Numbered from the stretch's first letter, positions 34,671 through 44,039 are shown. The stretch: 64,000 bases of DNA from Cellulomonas sp. JZ18 (GCF_009720485.1 NZ_CP045245.1:744001-808000); one strand, 5' to 3'. Numbers and translations: made by a program. The notes: generated by a model not told the origin, from the letters alone.

Positions 34671-35000
34671 GGTGCTCTCCTTCGAGTCGCCACAGCGGCC
34701 GTGGAGGACGGCCGCGCGGACGGGCCAGGGGACGGGCTGGATCGATACAACCGCGTCGGCGGGGGCCGCCGCGGCGCGGATGTGAGCCTTAACATTGGCC
34801 CGCTCGCCGTCCCCTGCGAAGGGGGAGCAGCAGGAGTTAAACGCTTCGACGCCCGGACGCGTGACCGTGGCCGGGCCCGCCCGCCCCCGCCCACGGGAAC
34901 CCGCCCGCGGGCGGCGGCCCCGTCCCGCGGCCCCTACCCTGTCCTCGGCGCACGACCCGCCCGGGACGTGCCCTCGGCACGGACGAAGGTGGCGGCGCGC
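34671..35000. promoter_or_regulatory. Divergent control region of GH62 and the DUF808 gene
   Basis: No gene. TGTGAGCCTTAACA (34781-34794) resembles the TGTTAACG-type boxes of LacI-family regulators seen before xylan and arabinan genes in actinobacteria. A second AT-rich spot, GTTAAACGCTTCGAC (34836-34850), has an AANCGNTT-like centre. TACCCT (34935-34940) is a possible -10 for the plus-strand gene. The boxes suggest that the GH62 gene is sugar-regulated; this is pattern reading only. Confidence 0.45.
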
Positions 35001-35954
35001 ATGCCTGGCGGACTCGCAGCACTCCTGGACGACGTCGCGGCCCTCGCGAAGCTCGCGGCGGCGTCCATCGACGACGTCGGCGCCGCGGCCGGACGCGCCG
35101 GCGCGAAGGCCGCGGGCGTCGTCATCGACGACACCGCGGTCACGCCCCGCTACGTGCACGGCGTGACGGCGAACCGCGAGCTGCCGATGATCTGGGCGAT
35201 CGCGCGCGGCTCGCTGCGCAACAAGCTGCTGTTCATCCTCCCGGCGGCCCTGCTGCTCAGCCAGTTCCTGCCGCAGCTGCTGACACCGATCCTCATGGTG
35301 GGCGGCACCTACCTGGCGTTCGAGGGTGCCGAGAAGGTGTGGGAGGCGCTGCGCGGCACCAAGGCCGCCGAGCGCGCGGAGACCGCCGTCGAGCAGGGGC
35401 CGGAGGCCGAGAAGAAGCTCGTGGCCGGCGCCGTCCGCACCGACTTCATCCTGTCGGCCGAGATCATGGTCATCGCGCTCAACGAGGTGGCCGACCAGGG
35501 GCTCGTCGGCCGGGCGGTCTCGCTCGTGGTCGTCGCGATCGCGATCACCGCCCTCGTCTACGGGGCCGTCGCGCTCATCGTGAAGATGGACGACATCGGG
35601 CTGCGCCTCGCGAGCACCCGCCGCGGCGCCACGGCCGCGTTCGGGCGCGGTCTCGTCAGCGCGATGCCCAAGGTGATGGCCGTGCTCTCGACGGTCGGCA
35701 TCGCGGCGATGCTCTGGGTCGGCGGGCACATCCTGCTCGTCGGCGTCGACGAGCTCGGCTGGCACGGGCTGTACGACCTGGTGCACCACCTCGAGGAGGC
35801 CGTGCACCACGTCGCCGGCGTCGGCGGGTTCCTCGCCTGGTTCGTCAACACGCTGGCGTCGGCGCTCGTCGGGCTCGTCGTGGGCGCGGTCGTCGCGTTC
35901 GTCGTCCACCAGGTCCACGTGATCCGCCACCGGCGCGCGCACACGGCGCACTGA
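35001..35954 (+). CDS. DUF808 (YedI-like) inner membrane protein
   Basis: 317 residues. N-terminus [28 protein letters not shown]..., then [19 protein letters not shown] and EKVWEALRG, with helices [71 protein letters not shown] and [24 protein letters not shown]. This is the DUF808 family, widespread and uncharacterised. A conserved His-rich stretch [13 protein letters not shown] lies near the end. Likely monocistronic. Confidence 0.9.
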   Translation: MPGGLAALLDDVAALAKLAAASIDDVGAAAGRAGAKAAGVVIDDTAVTPRYVHGVTANRELPMIWAIARGSLRNKLLFILPAALLLSQFLPQLLTPILMVGGTYLAFEGAEKVWEALRGTKAAERAETAVEQGPEAEKKLVAGAVRTDFILSAEIMVIALNEVADQGLVGRAVSLVVVAIAITALVYGAVALIVKMDDIGLRLASTRRGATAAFGRGLVSAMPKVMAVLSTVGIAAMLWVGGHILLVGVDELGWHGLYDLVHHLEEAVHHVAGVGGFLAWFVNTLASALVGLVVGAVVAFVVHQVHVIRHRRAHTAH

Positions 35955-36015
35955 CGCGGGACCGGCGTGCCCGTTCGGGGAGCGCCGGTGGCTGCGCGGC
36001 CGTTCCCTGGGAGAC

Positions 36016-36830
36016 ATGGCCGACGCGCGCGACTCGCCCGCCCTCCCGCCCGAGCAGCCGGAGCCGGAGATCGAGGACGCGTTCGACCGCCTCGTCGAGG
36101 AGGGTGAGGACCGGCTCTCCCGGCCGTGGCTGCCGCTGGTCAGCACCGGGCTGCTCGGCGGCATCGACGTCGGCACCGGCGCGCTCGCCTACCTCGTCGT
36201 CCTCGAGCAGACCGGCGACCACCTGCTGGCGGGGCTCGCGTTCTCGATCGGGTTCGTGGCGCTGCTGCTCGCACGCAGCGAGCTCTTCACCGAGAACTTC
36301 CTCGTCCCGGTCACGGCGCTCGTCGCGCGCCGGGGGACGCTGCGTCAGCTGCTGCGCCTGTGGGGTGCGACGCTGGTCCTCAACCTGCTCGGGGCTGGGC
36401 CGTCACGTGGCTGGTCGTGCAGGCGCTCCCGGCGGTCCGCGCGACCGCGGTCGAGGCCGGCGAGCACTTCGGCACGATGCCGCTCGGCCTGATGTCGTTC
36501 TGCTCCGCGGTGCTGGCCGGTGCGGTGATCACCCTCATGACGCGCATGCAGCACGCCACCGAGAGCATGGGCGTGAAGATCGTGCCCGCGATCCTGTTCG
36601 GCGCGCTGCTCGCCGGGCCGCAGCTGTTCCACTCGGTCCTGGACTCGCTGCTCATGTTCGCCGCGCTGCACGTCGGCGCGGACTTCGGCTACGGCGACTG
36701 GCTGGCCCGGCTCGGCTGGGCGGCGCTGGGCAACCTCGCGGGCGGCCTGCTGCTCGTCACGGCGATCCGGCTGCTGCGCGTCCCGCACCGCGTCGCGCAG
36801 GAGCGGCGCGCGGTCGCCGAGGGGCGCTGA
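36016..36830 (+). CDS. Formate/nitrite transporter family protein, frameshifted
   Basis: About 271 residues when the GGGG run at 36391-36394 gains one G. Start [34 protein letters not shown] (acidic cytoplasmic tail), then the FNT helices: [47 protein letters not shown] with the conserved E-x-FTEN loop, [33 protein letters not shown], and a last helix pair ending [15 protein letters not shown]. It belongs to the YfdC-like branch of FNT channels. It would pass small anions or act as an uncharacterised channel. Confidence 0.85.
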
Positions 36831-36909
36831 CGCCGGACGGCCGACCGGCGGGAGCTGCTGCCCGTCACTAGGGTCGGGGACGTCCGATCCGGCGACGACG
36901 AGGTGCGTG

Positions 36910-38391
36910 ATGGGCCGTTCCGCTGACGACGTCGATCTCGACGACGCGCTCGACCCCCTGGTCGTCGCGATGGACGTGGGCTCCACCGCCACGCGCGGCG
37001 GGGTGCACGACGCCTCGGGCCGGCCCGTGCGCGGGCTGCAGCACAAGGTGCCGCACGCCTTCACCGTCGCGCCGGACGGCACGTCGGTCATCGACCCGGA
37101 CCAGGTGACGGCGGAGATCGAGCAGGTCCTGGACGCCGTGACCGCCGCCCCGCGGCTCGGCACGCGCATCGCGGGCGTCGCGCTCGACACGTTCGCGGCG
37201 TCGCTCGTCGGCGTCGACGCGGCGGGCCGGCCGCTGACGCCGTGCATGACGTACGCCGACTCCCGCTGCTCGGCGGCGGTGGCGGCCCTGCGGGAGGAGC
37301 TCGACGAGCAGGCCGTGCAGCAGCGCACGGGCACCCGCATCCACGCCAGCTACCACGCGCCGCGCCTGCGCTGGCTCGCCGAGGCGGAGCCGCGGACGGT
37401 CGCGGCCACCGCGGGCTGGTGGTCGCTGGGGGAGTACGTGCTGCACCGGCTCGTCGGGGTGCCGCTCGCCGGCACGTCCACGGTCGCGTGGACGGGCCTG
37501 CTCGACCGCCGCACGGGCGAGCTCGACGCCGAGCTCCTCGCCGCCGCGGGCGTCGCGCCGGGCCACTTCGCCCCGCCCCGGGACATGACGGACCCCGCAC
37601 CGGCCGCCGCACCCGCCCGCTGGCCCGCGCTCGCGCGGGCCCTCTGGTTCCCCGTCGTCACCGACGGCTACGCGAGCAACGTCGGCGCCGGCGCCACCGC
37701 CCCGACCGTCCTCGCCGCGTCCACCGCCACCAGCGGCGCGCTGCGCGCGCTGCTCGACGGCCCCGCCGACCCATTGCCGTTCGGCCTGTGGAACTACCGC
37801 GTCGCGGCGGACCGGACGCTGCTCGGCGGCGCGATCAACGACGTCGGGCGCGCGGTCAGCTGGGCGCACTCCACGCTGCGGCTCGGACCCGACCCCGCCG
37901 CCGTCCTGACCGCCGCCCCCAGCGACGCGACCCCGCTCGTGCTGCCCTACCTCACCGGCGAGCGCGCCCCGGGGTGGGTCGGCGAGGCGCGCGCCGTGAT
38001 CGGAGGGGTGTCGGTCGCCACGGACGCCGACGCGCTGTTCCGCGGCGTCGTCGAGGGCGTCGCGATGACCTACGCCCGCGTGGCCGACGAGCTGCGCCCG
38101 GCGGCGCCGCAGGTCGAGCAGGTCGCCGCCTCGGGCCGGGTGACCAACGACCAGCCGGAGTGGCTGCAGGTGCTCGCCGACGTGCTCGCACGCCCGGTCA
38201 CGCACGTGACGCGCCGGCGCGCGACGCAGCGCGGGACCGCCCTGCTCGCCCTGGACGTGCTCGCCCCGGACGTGCCGCGGGCGCCGGACACCACGGGTGC
38301 GACGTACGAGCCGCGCCCCGAGCACGCCGACCACTACGCCGAGCGGCGCGCCCGCTTCGCGCAGGTGTACGACGCGCTGCTGCGTCCCTGA
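36910..38391 (+). CDS. FGGY-family carbohydrate kinase (gluconokinase-like)
   Basis: 493 residues. N-terminal actin-like fold with phosphate motif VAMDVGSTATRGGVHD, then GVALDTFAASLVGVDAAGRPLTPCMTYADSR (sugar region) and GWWSLGEYVLHRL. In the second half: NVGAGATAPTVLAASTATSGALRAL, LGGAINDVGRAVSW, LPYLTGERAPGW (FGGY signature region) and ASGRVTNDQPEWLQVLADVLARPV. The TATSGA and LTGERAPGW parts fit the gluconate/xylulose branch. The substrate is probably gluconate, because a SMP-30 lactonase is encoded close by on the other strand. Start ATG 36910 (GAGG six bases upstream) directly follows an in-frame GTG. Confidence 0.88.
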   Translation: MGRSADDVDLDDALDPLVVAMDVGSTATRGGVHDASGRPVRGLQHKVPHAFTVAPDGTSVIDPDQVTAEIEQVLDAVTAAPRLGTRIAGVALDTFAASLVGVDAAGRPLTPCMTYADSRCSAAVAALREELDEQAVQQRTGTRIHASYHAPRLRWLAEAEPRTVAATAGWWSLGEYVLHRLVGVPLAGTSTVAWTGLLDRRTGELDAELLAAAGVAPGHFAPPRDMTDPAPAAAPARWPALARALWFPVVTDGYASNVGAGATAPTVLAASTATSGALRALLDGPADPLPFGLWNYRVAADRTLLGGAINDVGRAVSWAHSTLRLGPDPAAVLTAAPSDATPLVLPYLTGERAPGWVGEARAVIGGVSVATDADALFRGVVEGVAMTYARVADELRPAAPQVEQVAASGRVTNDQPEWLQVLADVLARPVTHVTRRRATQRGTALLALDVLAPDVPRAPDTTGATYEPRPEHADHYAERRARFAQVYDALLRP

Positions 38392-38392
38392 G

Positions 38393-38653
38393 CTACTCGG
38401 CGGCGGCGTCCGCGGACGCCCAGCCGCGCGCCTCCAGCGGGGACTGGCCCGCGACCCGCCGGACGGCGACGGACGGGACGCGGACGGCCCTCGGTGCCGG
38501 GCGGGCCACGCCCAGTGCGACGGCGAGGGTCAGGTCCCCGCAGTGCAGCGCGTCGACCGCGGCGGGCGGGGCCGCGACGGGCATCGCGACGACGGGCATC
38601 GCGGCGACGGGCAGTGCGGGGGCGGGCAGTGCGGGAGCGGTCGTGGTGCTCAT
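38393..38653 (-). CDS. Ala/Pro/Val-rich small protein, unknown
   Basis: 86 residues from ATG 38653 with AAGGA at the right distance. The first 35 residues are repeats of Ala-Leu/Met-Pro-Val (TAPALPAPALPVAAMPVVAM). The rest has one Cys and basic stretches. Convergent with the FGGY kinase, one base from its stop. No homologous family recognised; it may be a real small protein or spurious, the ribosome site being the main support. Confidence 0.45.
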   Translation of the reverse strand: MSTTTAPALPAPALPVAAMPVVAMPVAAPPAAVDALHCGDLTLAVALGVARPAPRAVRVPSVAVRRVAGQSPLEARGWASADAAAE

Positions 38654-38770
38654 GGCGGGTCCTTCGGGGCGTGCACGGTGCGGGGCGGCGCGCCCCTCCC
38701 GGTGTCATCGGCACGCGCCGTACCCGGGATGAGGGCGCAGGCGCCGCCGTCGTACGTCCCGGGCCCTCCG

Positions 38771-38850
38771 GCTGTCCCGCGGAGCCCTCCGCCGTCCCGC
38801 GGATCGCTGAGCCGTCCCGTGGAGCGCTGAGCCGTCCCGCGGAGCGCTCA
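38771..38850. repeat. 20-bp tandem repeat at the end of the SMP-30 gene
   Basis: Four copies of GCCGTCCCGYGGAKCGCTGA, the first more degenerate. The last copy contains the SMP-30 stop (38848-38850). The units are outside the coding region, so variation in copy number would not affect the protein. Confidence 0.85.
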
Positions 38851-39690
38851 GCCGCCGTACGGGAGCACGGGCTTGCCCGGCACCTCGACGCGCACGTGGA
38901 ACAGGGCGCCCGCACCCGGCTCGGGGTCGTCGAGGTTCTCCCGCGAGGTGCTGATGTACAGGTCCTGCAGCGTCGGCCCGCCGAGAGTGCAGGCCGTGAC
39001 CTGCGCCGCCGCCACCTCGACCTCGGTGAGGACCTCCCCGGACGGCGACACGCAGCGCACCCGCCCGGCCCCGTGCAGCGCCACCCAGACGTTGCCCGCC
39101 GAGTCGACGGTCAGTCCGTCCGGGTGGTCGTCCTCGCCCGCGAAGAACGGGCGGCGGCCGGTCAGGCGGCCGTCGACGACGTCGAACACGTCCGTCCGGC
39201 CGGTCGGGGTGTCGTTGTAGTAGGCCCGCGTCCCGTCGGGGGAGAAGTCGATGCCGTTGGAGATCGTCACGTCGTCGAGCACGACCTCCACGTCCCCGTC
39301 CGGCGCGATCCGGTACAGGCGCGCGCCGCCCGGCGTGACGTCGTACGGCATCGACCCCGCGTACAGGACGCCGGACGGGTCGCAGCCGCCCTCGTTCATC
39401 CGCACGCCGGTGTCCGACCACAGCTCGGGCAGCGGGGTCGGCACGGCGTCGGGCCCGTCCGCCAGCGCGATCCCGCGCTCGAGGCCGACGACGTACCCGC
39501 CGCGCGCCCGCGGCCGCACGAACGCGGCGACGTCGCCGACGTGCAGCCGGTCGACCGAGCCGTCGTCGCGCAGGGTCAGCAGGTCGCCGGCCAGCATGTC
39601 GACCCAGCGCAGCCCGCCCCACGTGGGCGACCAGCACGGGCCCTCGCCGTGGTAGGCGACGGCGTCGGTGACCTGCTCGGCTCGCAGCAC
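38848..39690 (-). CDS. SMP-30/gluconolactonase/LRE family protein
   Basis: 280 residues from GTG 39690, with GGGAGG six bases upstream. Beta-propeller with metal-binding pattern GEGPCWSPTWGGLRWVDMLAG (Glu ligand), RMNEGGCDPSGVLYAGSM (Asn/Asp), VTISNGIDFSPDGTRAYYNDTPTGRTDVFDV (Asn, Asp) and DGLTVDSAGNVWVALHGAGRV (Asp). It opens sugar lactones such as gluconolactone. The nearby FGGY kinase could use the product, giving a small gluconate pathway, though the two genes face each other. Confidence 0.92.
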   Translation of the reverse strand: MLRAEQVTDAVAYHGEGPCWSPTWGGLRWVDMLAGDLLTLRDDGSVDRLHVGDVAAFVRPRARGGYVVGLERGIALADGPDAVPTPLPELWSDTGVRMNEGGCDPSGVLYAGSMPYDVTPGGARLYRIAPDGDVEVVLDDVTISNGIDFSPDGTRAYYNDTPTGRTDVFDVVDGRLTGRRPFFAGEDDHPDGLTVDSAGNVWVALHGAGRVRCVSPSGEVLTEVEVAAAQVTACTLGGPTLQDLYISTSRENLDDPEPGAGALFHVRVEVPGKPVLPYGG

Positions 39691-39794
39691 GGTGATCCTC
39701 CCGGTGGGTGTGCTCCGAGCCTCACACGCGGCGGCGCCCGCCCGCACGCCGGGAGGGCGGCGACCGTGCCGGCCGACCGGGGAGGATGGTCGGC

Positions 39795-41441
39795 GTGAGT
39801 GCGACCCTCCAGGCCCGCGGCGTCGCCGCCGCCTTCGGCGACCGTGAGCTGTTCTCCGGCCTCGACCTGGTCGTCGCCCCCGGCGACGTCGTCGGGCTCG
39901 TCGGCCCCAACGGCGCGGGCAAGACGACCCTGCTGCGCATCCTCGCCGGCCGGCGCGCGCCCGAGGCCGGGTCGGTGACGCTCTCGCCGCCGACGGCGCA
40001 GGTCGGCTACCTCGTGCAGGAGGTCGAGCGGCAGGACGGGGAGAGCGTGCGCGCGTTCCTCGAGCGGCGCACCGGCGTCGCCGCTGCCCAGGCCGAGATG
40101 GACGCCGCGTCGGACGCGCTCGCGGCGGGCGGCGCGGGCGCGGACGACCGGTTCACGCAGGCGCTCGAGCGGTGGATGGCGCTGGGCGGTGCGGACCTCG
40201 ACGCCCGGCTCGGGGCCGTCGCCGACGACCTCGGCCTCGGCGTCGACCTGGACCTGCCGATGACGGCGCTGTCCGGCGGGCAGGCCGCGCGGGTCGGCCT
40301 GGCGGCGCTGCTGCTGTCCCGGTTCGACCTGTACCTGCTCGACGAGCCGACGAACGACCTCGACGCCGACGGCCTCGACCGGCTGGAGGAGTTCGTGGCG
40401 CACGCGCAGGCGCCCGTGGTCGTCGTCAGCCACGACCGGGAGTTCCTCGCCCGGACCGTCACGACCGTCGTCGAGATCGACCGCAGCCTGCAGCGGGTCG
40501 CGACGTACGGCGGCTCGTACGACGCGTACCTGGAGGAGCGGTCCACGGCGCGCAGGCACGCGCGCGAGGCGTTCGAGGAGTACGCCGCCCGCCGCGACGC
40601 CCTGCAGGCACGGGCCCGCACGCAGCGGGCGTGGATGGAGAAGGGCGTGCGCAACGCGCGCCGCAAGGCCACCGACAACGACAAGAACGTCCAGCACCAC
40701 CGCGGCGAGACGTCGGAGAAGCAGGCCGCGAAGGCGCGGCAGACCGACCGCATGATCGAGCGGCTCGAGGTCGTCGAGGAGCCGCGCAAGGAGTGGCAGC
40801 TGCGGATGAGCATCGCGGCGGCGCCGCGGTCGGGCGACGTGGTCGCCACCGCACGCGGCGCCGTGGTCCGGCGCGGTGCGTTCGTGCTGGGCCCGGTGGA
40901 CCTGCAGCTCGACCGCCAGGACCGCGTCGCGGTCACCGGACCCAACGGGGCGGGCAAGTCGACGCTGCTGCAGGTCCTGCTGGGACGCGTCGCGCCCGAC
41001 GCGGGCAGCGCGTCGCTCGGGCCGGGCGTCCTGGTGGGGGAGGTCGACCAGGCGCGCGCCGCGTTCGAGGGCGCGACACCCCTGGGCGACGCGTTCGCAC
41101 GGCAGGTGCCGGACTGGACGACCGCGGACGTGCGCACGCTGCTCGCCAAGTTCGGGCTGGCCGGGCACCAGGTGCCCCGGCCCGCGTCGTCGCTCTCGCC
41201 GGGCGAGCGCACGCGGGCGGCCCTCGCGCTCCTGCAGGCGCGCGGCGTGAACCTGCTCGTGCTGGACGAGCCGACGAACCACCTCGACCTGCCGGCCATC
41301 GAGCAGCTCGAGCAGGCGCTGGAGTCGTTCGACGGCACCGTCCTGCTGGTCACGCACGACCGGCGGATGCTGGAGAACGTCCGGCTGACGCGCCGGTGGC
41401 ACGTGGAGGACGGGCGGGTCACGGAGGTCGCGCCCGACTGA
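39795..41441 (+). CDS. ABC-F family ATP-binding protein
   Basis: 548 residues with two ABC domains and no membrane part. First: GPNGAGKTT, LSGGQAARVGLAALLL, LYLLDEPTNDLD, VVVVSHDREFL. Second: GPNGAGKST, SLSPGERTRAALALL, LLVLDEPTNHLD, VLLVTHDRR. The linker between them is basic and helical (ARTQRAWMEKGVRNARRKATDNDKNVQHHRGETSEKQ...), the P-site tRNA interaction motif region of ABC-F proteins. Works on the ribosome in translation control or antibiotic protection. GTG 39795 is chosen because GGGGAGG ends nine bases before it; the ATG nine bases earlier touches the site. Confidence 0.93.
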   Translation: MSATLQARGVAAAFGDRELFSGLDLVVAPGDVVGLVGPNGAGKTTLLRILAGRRAPEAGSVTLSPPTAQVGYLVQEVERQDGESVRAFLERRTGVAAAQAEMDAASDALAAGGAGADDRFTQALERWMALGGADLDARLGAVADDLGLGVDLDLPMTALSGGQAARVGLAALLLSRFDLYLLDEPTNDLDADGLDRLEEFVAHAQAPVVVVSHDREFLARTVTTVVEIDRSLQRVATYGGSYDAYLEERSTARRHAREAFEEYAARRDALQARARTQRAWMEKGVRNARRKATDNDKNVQHHRGETSEKQAAKARQTDRMIERLEVVEEPRKEWQLRMSIAAAPRSGDVVATARGAVVRRGAFVLGPVDLQLDRQDRVAVTGPNGAGKSTLLQVLLGRVAPDAGSASLGPGVLVGEVDQARAAFEGATPLGDAFARQVPDWTTADVRTLLAKFGLAGHQVPRPASSLSPGERTRAALALLQARGVNLLVLDEPTNHLDLPAIEQLEQALESFDGTVLLVTHDRRMLENVRLTRRWHVEDGRVTEVAPD

Positions 41442-41480
41442 TCCCGGCGGCGAGGGTGCCGCCGTGTCGGTGCCCCGGCG

Positions 41481-41486
41481 TAGCGT
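41481..41486 (+). promoter_or_regulatory. -10 element of a leaderless promoter
   Basis: TAGCGT, then six bases (GCCGGC), then ATG 41493. There is no ribosome binding site between them, so a leaderless message is likely for the downstream gene. Confidence 0.65.
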
Positions 41487-41492
41487 GCCGGC

Positions 41493-42482
41493 ATGGCGGA
41501 CGCCGCGCCGACGCGGGCGCTGACCGACTGGCTGCTGGACTCCGACCCGGCCCTGCGCTGGCAGGTCGAGCGGGACCTGCTCGGGCTGCCCCCGTCCGTC
41601 TGGGAGGCGACGCGGCGGCGGGTCGCCACCGAGGGCTTCGGGGCGCGGCTGCTCGCGCTGCAGGACCCGGACGGGCAGTGGGCGGGCGGCGCGTACTTCC
41701 CGGCCGGGTTCGACGTCGCGGCCGTCGAGACGCAGGGGCAGCCGTGGACGGCCACGACGTGGTCCCTGAACGCGCTGCGCGAGTGGGGCGTCGACGCCGA
41801 CGTCCTGGCCGGGACCGCCGAGCTGCTGGACCGGAACGCGCGCTGGGAGTACGACGACCTGCCGTACTGGGGCGGCGAGGTCGACTGCTGCATCAACTCC
41901 TGGACCCTGTCCAACGGCCTGTGGCTCGGGGCGGACGTGGACGGGATCGTCGACTGGTTCCTCGCGCACCGGCTGGACGACGGCGGGTGGAACTGCGCGT
42001 GGGTGGAGGGGGCGACCCGGTCGTCGTTCCACTCCACGCTCAACGCCCTCAAGGGCCTGCTCGACCACGAGCGGGTGACCGGGGACCGCGGCCGGGTCCG
42101 CGCGGCGCGGCGCGCGGGGGAGGAGTACCTGCTGGTCCGCGGGCTCTTCCGGCGGCTGTCCACCGGGGAGCCCGTCGCACCGTGGGCGCTGCACCTGGCC
42201 TACCCGTTCCGCTGGTACTACAGCGCCCTCAACGCCGCGGACCACCTCCGCGCGGCGTCCCTGCACGACGGCACCCCGCCCGACCCCCGCATGGCCGACG
42301 CGATCGAGCACATCCGGGCGGCCCGGACGCCCGACGGCACCTGGCTGCAGGAGCGGCGCCACCCGGGCGAGGTGTGGTTCGAGGTCGACGTGCCGGCCGG
42401 TGCGCCGTCGCGGTGGCTGACGCTCGTCGCCACGCGCGTGCTGCGCTGGTGGGACGGCCCGGCCGGACCGGACGAGGCCTGA
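41493..42482 (+). CDS. Squalene-cyclase/prenyltransferase-like alpha-barrel protein
   Basis: 329 residues. Alpha-toroid repeats: GFGARLLALQDPDGQWAGGAYF, QPWTATTWSLNALREWGVDAD, GGEVDCCINSWTLSNGLWLGAD, DGGWNCAWVEGATRSSFHSTLNALKGLL, then WALHLAYPFRWYYSALNAADHL and PDGTWLQER. These are QW-type repeats as in terpene cyclases and prenyltransferase beta subunits, without the catalytic DxDD motif. Cys pairs (DCCINS, WNC) may bind zinc. Possibly a cytoplasmic binding or modifying protein; the role is unknown. Confidence 0.75.
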   Translation: MADAAPTRALTDWLLDSDPALRWQVERDLLGLPPSVWEATRRRVATEGFGARLLALQDPDGQWAGGAYFPAGFDVAAVETQGQPWTATTWSLNALREWGVDADVLAGTAELLDRNARWEYDDLPYWGGEVDCCINSWTLSNGLWLGADVDGIVDWFLAHRLDDGGWNCAWVEGATRSSFHSTLNALKGLLDHERVTGDRGRVRAARRAGEEYLLVRGLFRRLSTGEPVAPWALHLAYPFRWYYSALNAADHLRAASLHDGTPPDPRMADAIEHIRAARTPDGTWLQERRHPGEVWFEVDVPAGAPSRWLTLVATRVLRWWDGPAGPDEA

Positions 42483-42526
42483 CCCGACGCGGCCTGACCC
42501 GCCGCGGTGTTTGGCACGATGCCCGG

Positions 42527-43396
42527 GTGGACCACCCCGACGACGACGCCCCGCCCGCCGCGCCCGGGCTGCACGACCCCGAGGACGCGCTCGCGGCGGC
42601 GGTCGCCGGCGCACCCGCCACCGACGCCCCGGCCGGTGCCGAGGGCGGCACCGCCGCCGGCCCCGGCGGGCTCGACGACCACGTCGCCGCCTGGGTCGCG
42701 CGCGTCGTCGAGACGTACCCGCGACCCGTCCACCCGCTGACCCGCGAGTGGGACGTGTCCGTGCAGGGGCTCGTGCGGCTCGTGCCGCTGCTGCCGCGCT
42801 TCGCGACCGCACCGCTCGCACTGCTCGACCGCCTCGGGGCCGTGACGGTCGGGCCCGAGCGCGTGGGCCTGGACGGGACGGACGTCGAGTGGGACCGGGT
42901 CGTGGAGGTGCGCACCGAGCCCGCGTGGGCGTGCCTGTCCGCGGCGGCGCTCGAGGCGGACCTCGCGCGCTTCGTGACGGTCCTGCCGCCCGTCCCGGGC
43001 CGCGGCTGGCTGGTGCGCCGCGTCAGCGAGCTGCTCCTGTCGCTCTACCTCGCGGTGCTGCCCGCCGAGGGGGACGGCGCGCCCGTCGCGGACCTGGAGG
43101 CCGCGCTGGCCGAGGACGGCGGGCCGCTGCTCGACCACGTGGTGACGTCGGTGACGTTCACGCGTCGGTTCGGCCAGGGCGAGGCGACGGCGAGCGTGCC
43201 GTCCGCGCTGCTCCAGCTCGCGCTGCCGGGCACGGCGGAGGTGATCGTGCGGACGGCCCGCGACCGCGGGGTCGCCGTCACCCGCCTCGCCCCGGAGGAG
43301 ACGGGGGTCGGCTCGGTCGTCACCCGCGCGGCGACCTGGCGGCGCACGGCGCTGACGCTGCGCGACGACGTCGCCGCGCGCTGGGGCGGCCGCTGA
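42527..43396 (+). CDS. Hypothetical protein (wall-less cytosolic, unknown family)
   Basis: 289 residues. An acidic Ala/Pro-rich start (DDDAPPAAPGLHDPEDALAAAV) is followed by an alpha/beta domain: VSVQGLVRLVPLLPRFATAPLALLDRLGAVTVGPERVGLDGTDVEWDRVVEVRT, a helical section VRRVSELLLSLYLAVLP and VTSVTFTRRFGQGEATASVPSALLQLALPGTAEVIVRTARDRG. No family recognised, but the frame is coding by composition. GTG 42527 stands six bases after CACGAT, a weak -10, so the message may be leaderless. It follows the previous gene by 45 bases. Confidence 0.65.
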   Translation: MDHPDDDAPPAAPGLHDPEDALAAAVAGAPATDAPAGAEGGTAAGPGGLDDHVAAWVARVVETYPRPVHPLTREWDVSVQGLVRLVPLLPRFATAPLALLDRLGAVTVGPERVGLDGTDVEWDRVVEVRTEPAWACLSAAALEADLARFVTVLPPVPGRGWLVRRVSELLLSLYLAVLPAEGDGAPVADLEAALAEDGGPLLDHVVTSVTFTRRFGQGEATASVPSALLQLALPGTAEVIVRTARDRGVAVTRLAPEETGVGSVVTRAATWRRTALTLRDDVAARWGGR

Positions 43397-43472
43397 CACC
43401 GCGCCGGTCGCGTCTCGTGACGTCGCGAGCCCGGCACGACACACCCGGGGGCGTGGCGGACAGGGGGAGGGC

Positions 43473-44039
43473 ATGAGTCACGACGCACGTGCTCCCGACC
43501 GGGAGCAGACCTTCCGGACGCTCTACGACGCGCTCTACGCCGACCTGCACCGCTTCGTCCAGCGGCGGGTGCACCCCGACCACGCCGACGACGTCGTCGC
43601 GGAGGCGTTCCTCGTCGTCTGGCGGCGCCTCGACGACGTGCCGCCCGCCCTGGACGACGCCCGCGCGTGGGTCTTCGGCGTCACGCGCCACGTCCTGCTC
43701 AACGAGCGTCGCGGCGAGCAGCGGCGCCGCGCCCTCGGCGTGCGCCTCGCCGACGCCGGCACGTGCGGCGTCCACGGGACCGAGGCGGACGGCGTCGTGC
43801 GGCGCGTCGACCTGGCCGCCGCGTGGCACCGGCTCTCCGAGACCCACCAGGAGGCCCTCGCGCTCGCGGTGCTCGACGGCCTCGACGCGCCGCGGGCCGC
43901 CGCCGTCCTCGGCATCTCGCCGGTCGCGTTCCGGCTGCGCCTCAGCCGCGCCCGCCGCGCGCTCCGCCTCCACCTCGACCACCTGCCCGCCCGGGGCCAC
44001 GCCCCGGCCCGCCTCACCGAAGGGGCCACGACGCCGTGA
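43473..44039 (+). CDS. ECF-type RNA polymerase sigma factor
   Basis: 188 residues. Region 2: FRTLYDALYADLHRFVQRRVHPDHADDVVAEAFLVVWRRLDDVP, then ARAWVFGVTRHVLLNERRGEQRRRAL. Region 4: LSETHQEALALAVLDGLDAPRAAAVLGISPVAFRLRLSRARRALR with the HTH. A short C-terminal tail. Its stop overlaps the GTG of the next gene by four bases, the usual sigma/anti-sigma arrangement. It directs RNA polymerase to a small regulon, probably in response to an outside signal sensed by the partner. Confidence 0.93.
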   Translation: MSHDARAPDREQTFRTLYDALYADLHRFVQRRVHPDHADDVVAEAFLVVWRRLDDVPPALDDARAWVFGVTRHVLLNERRGEQRRRALGVRLADAGTCGVHGTEADGVVRRVDLAAAWHRLSETHQEALALAVLDGLDAPRAAAVLGISPVAFRLRLSRARRALRLHLDHLPARGHAPARLTEGATTP

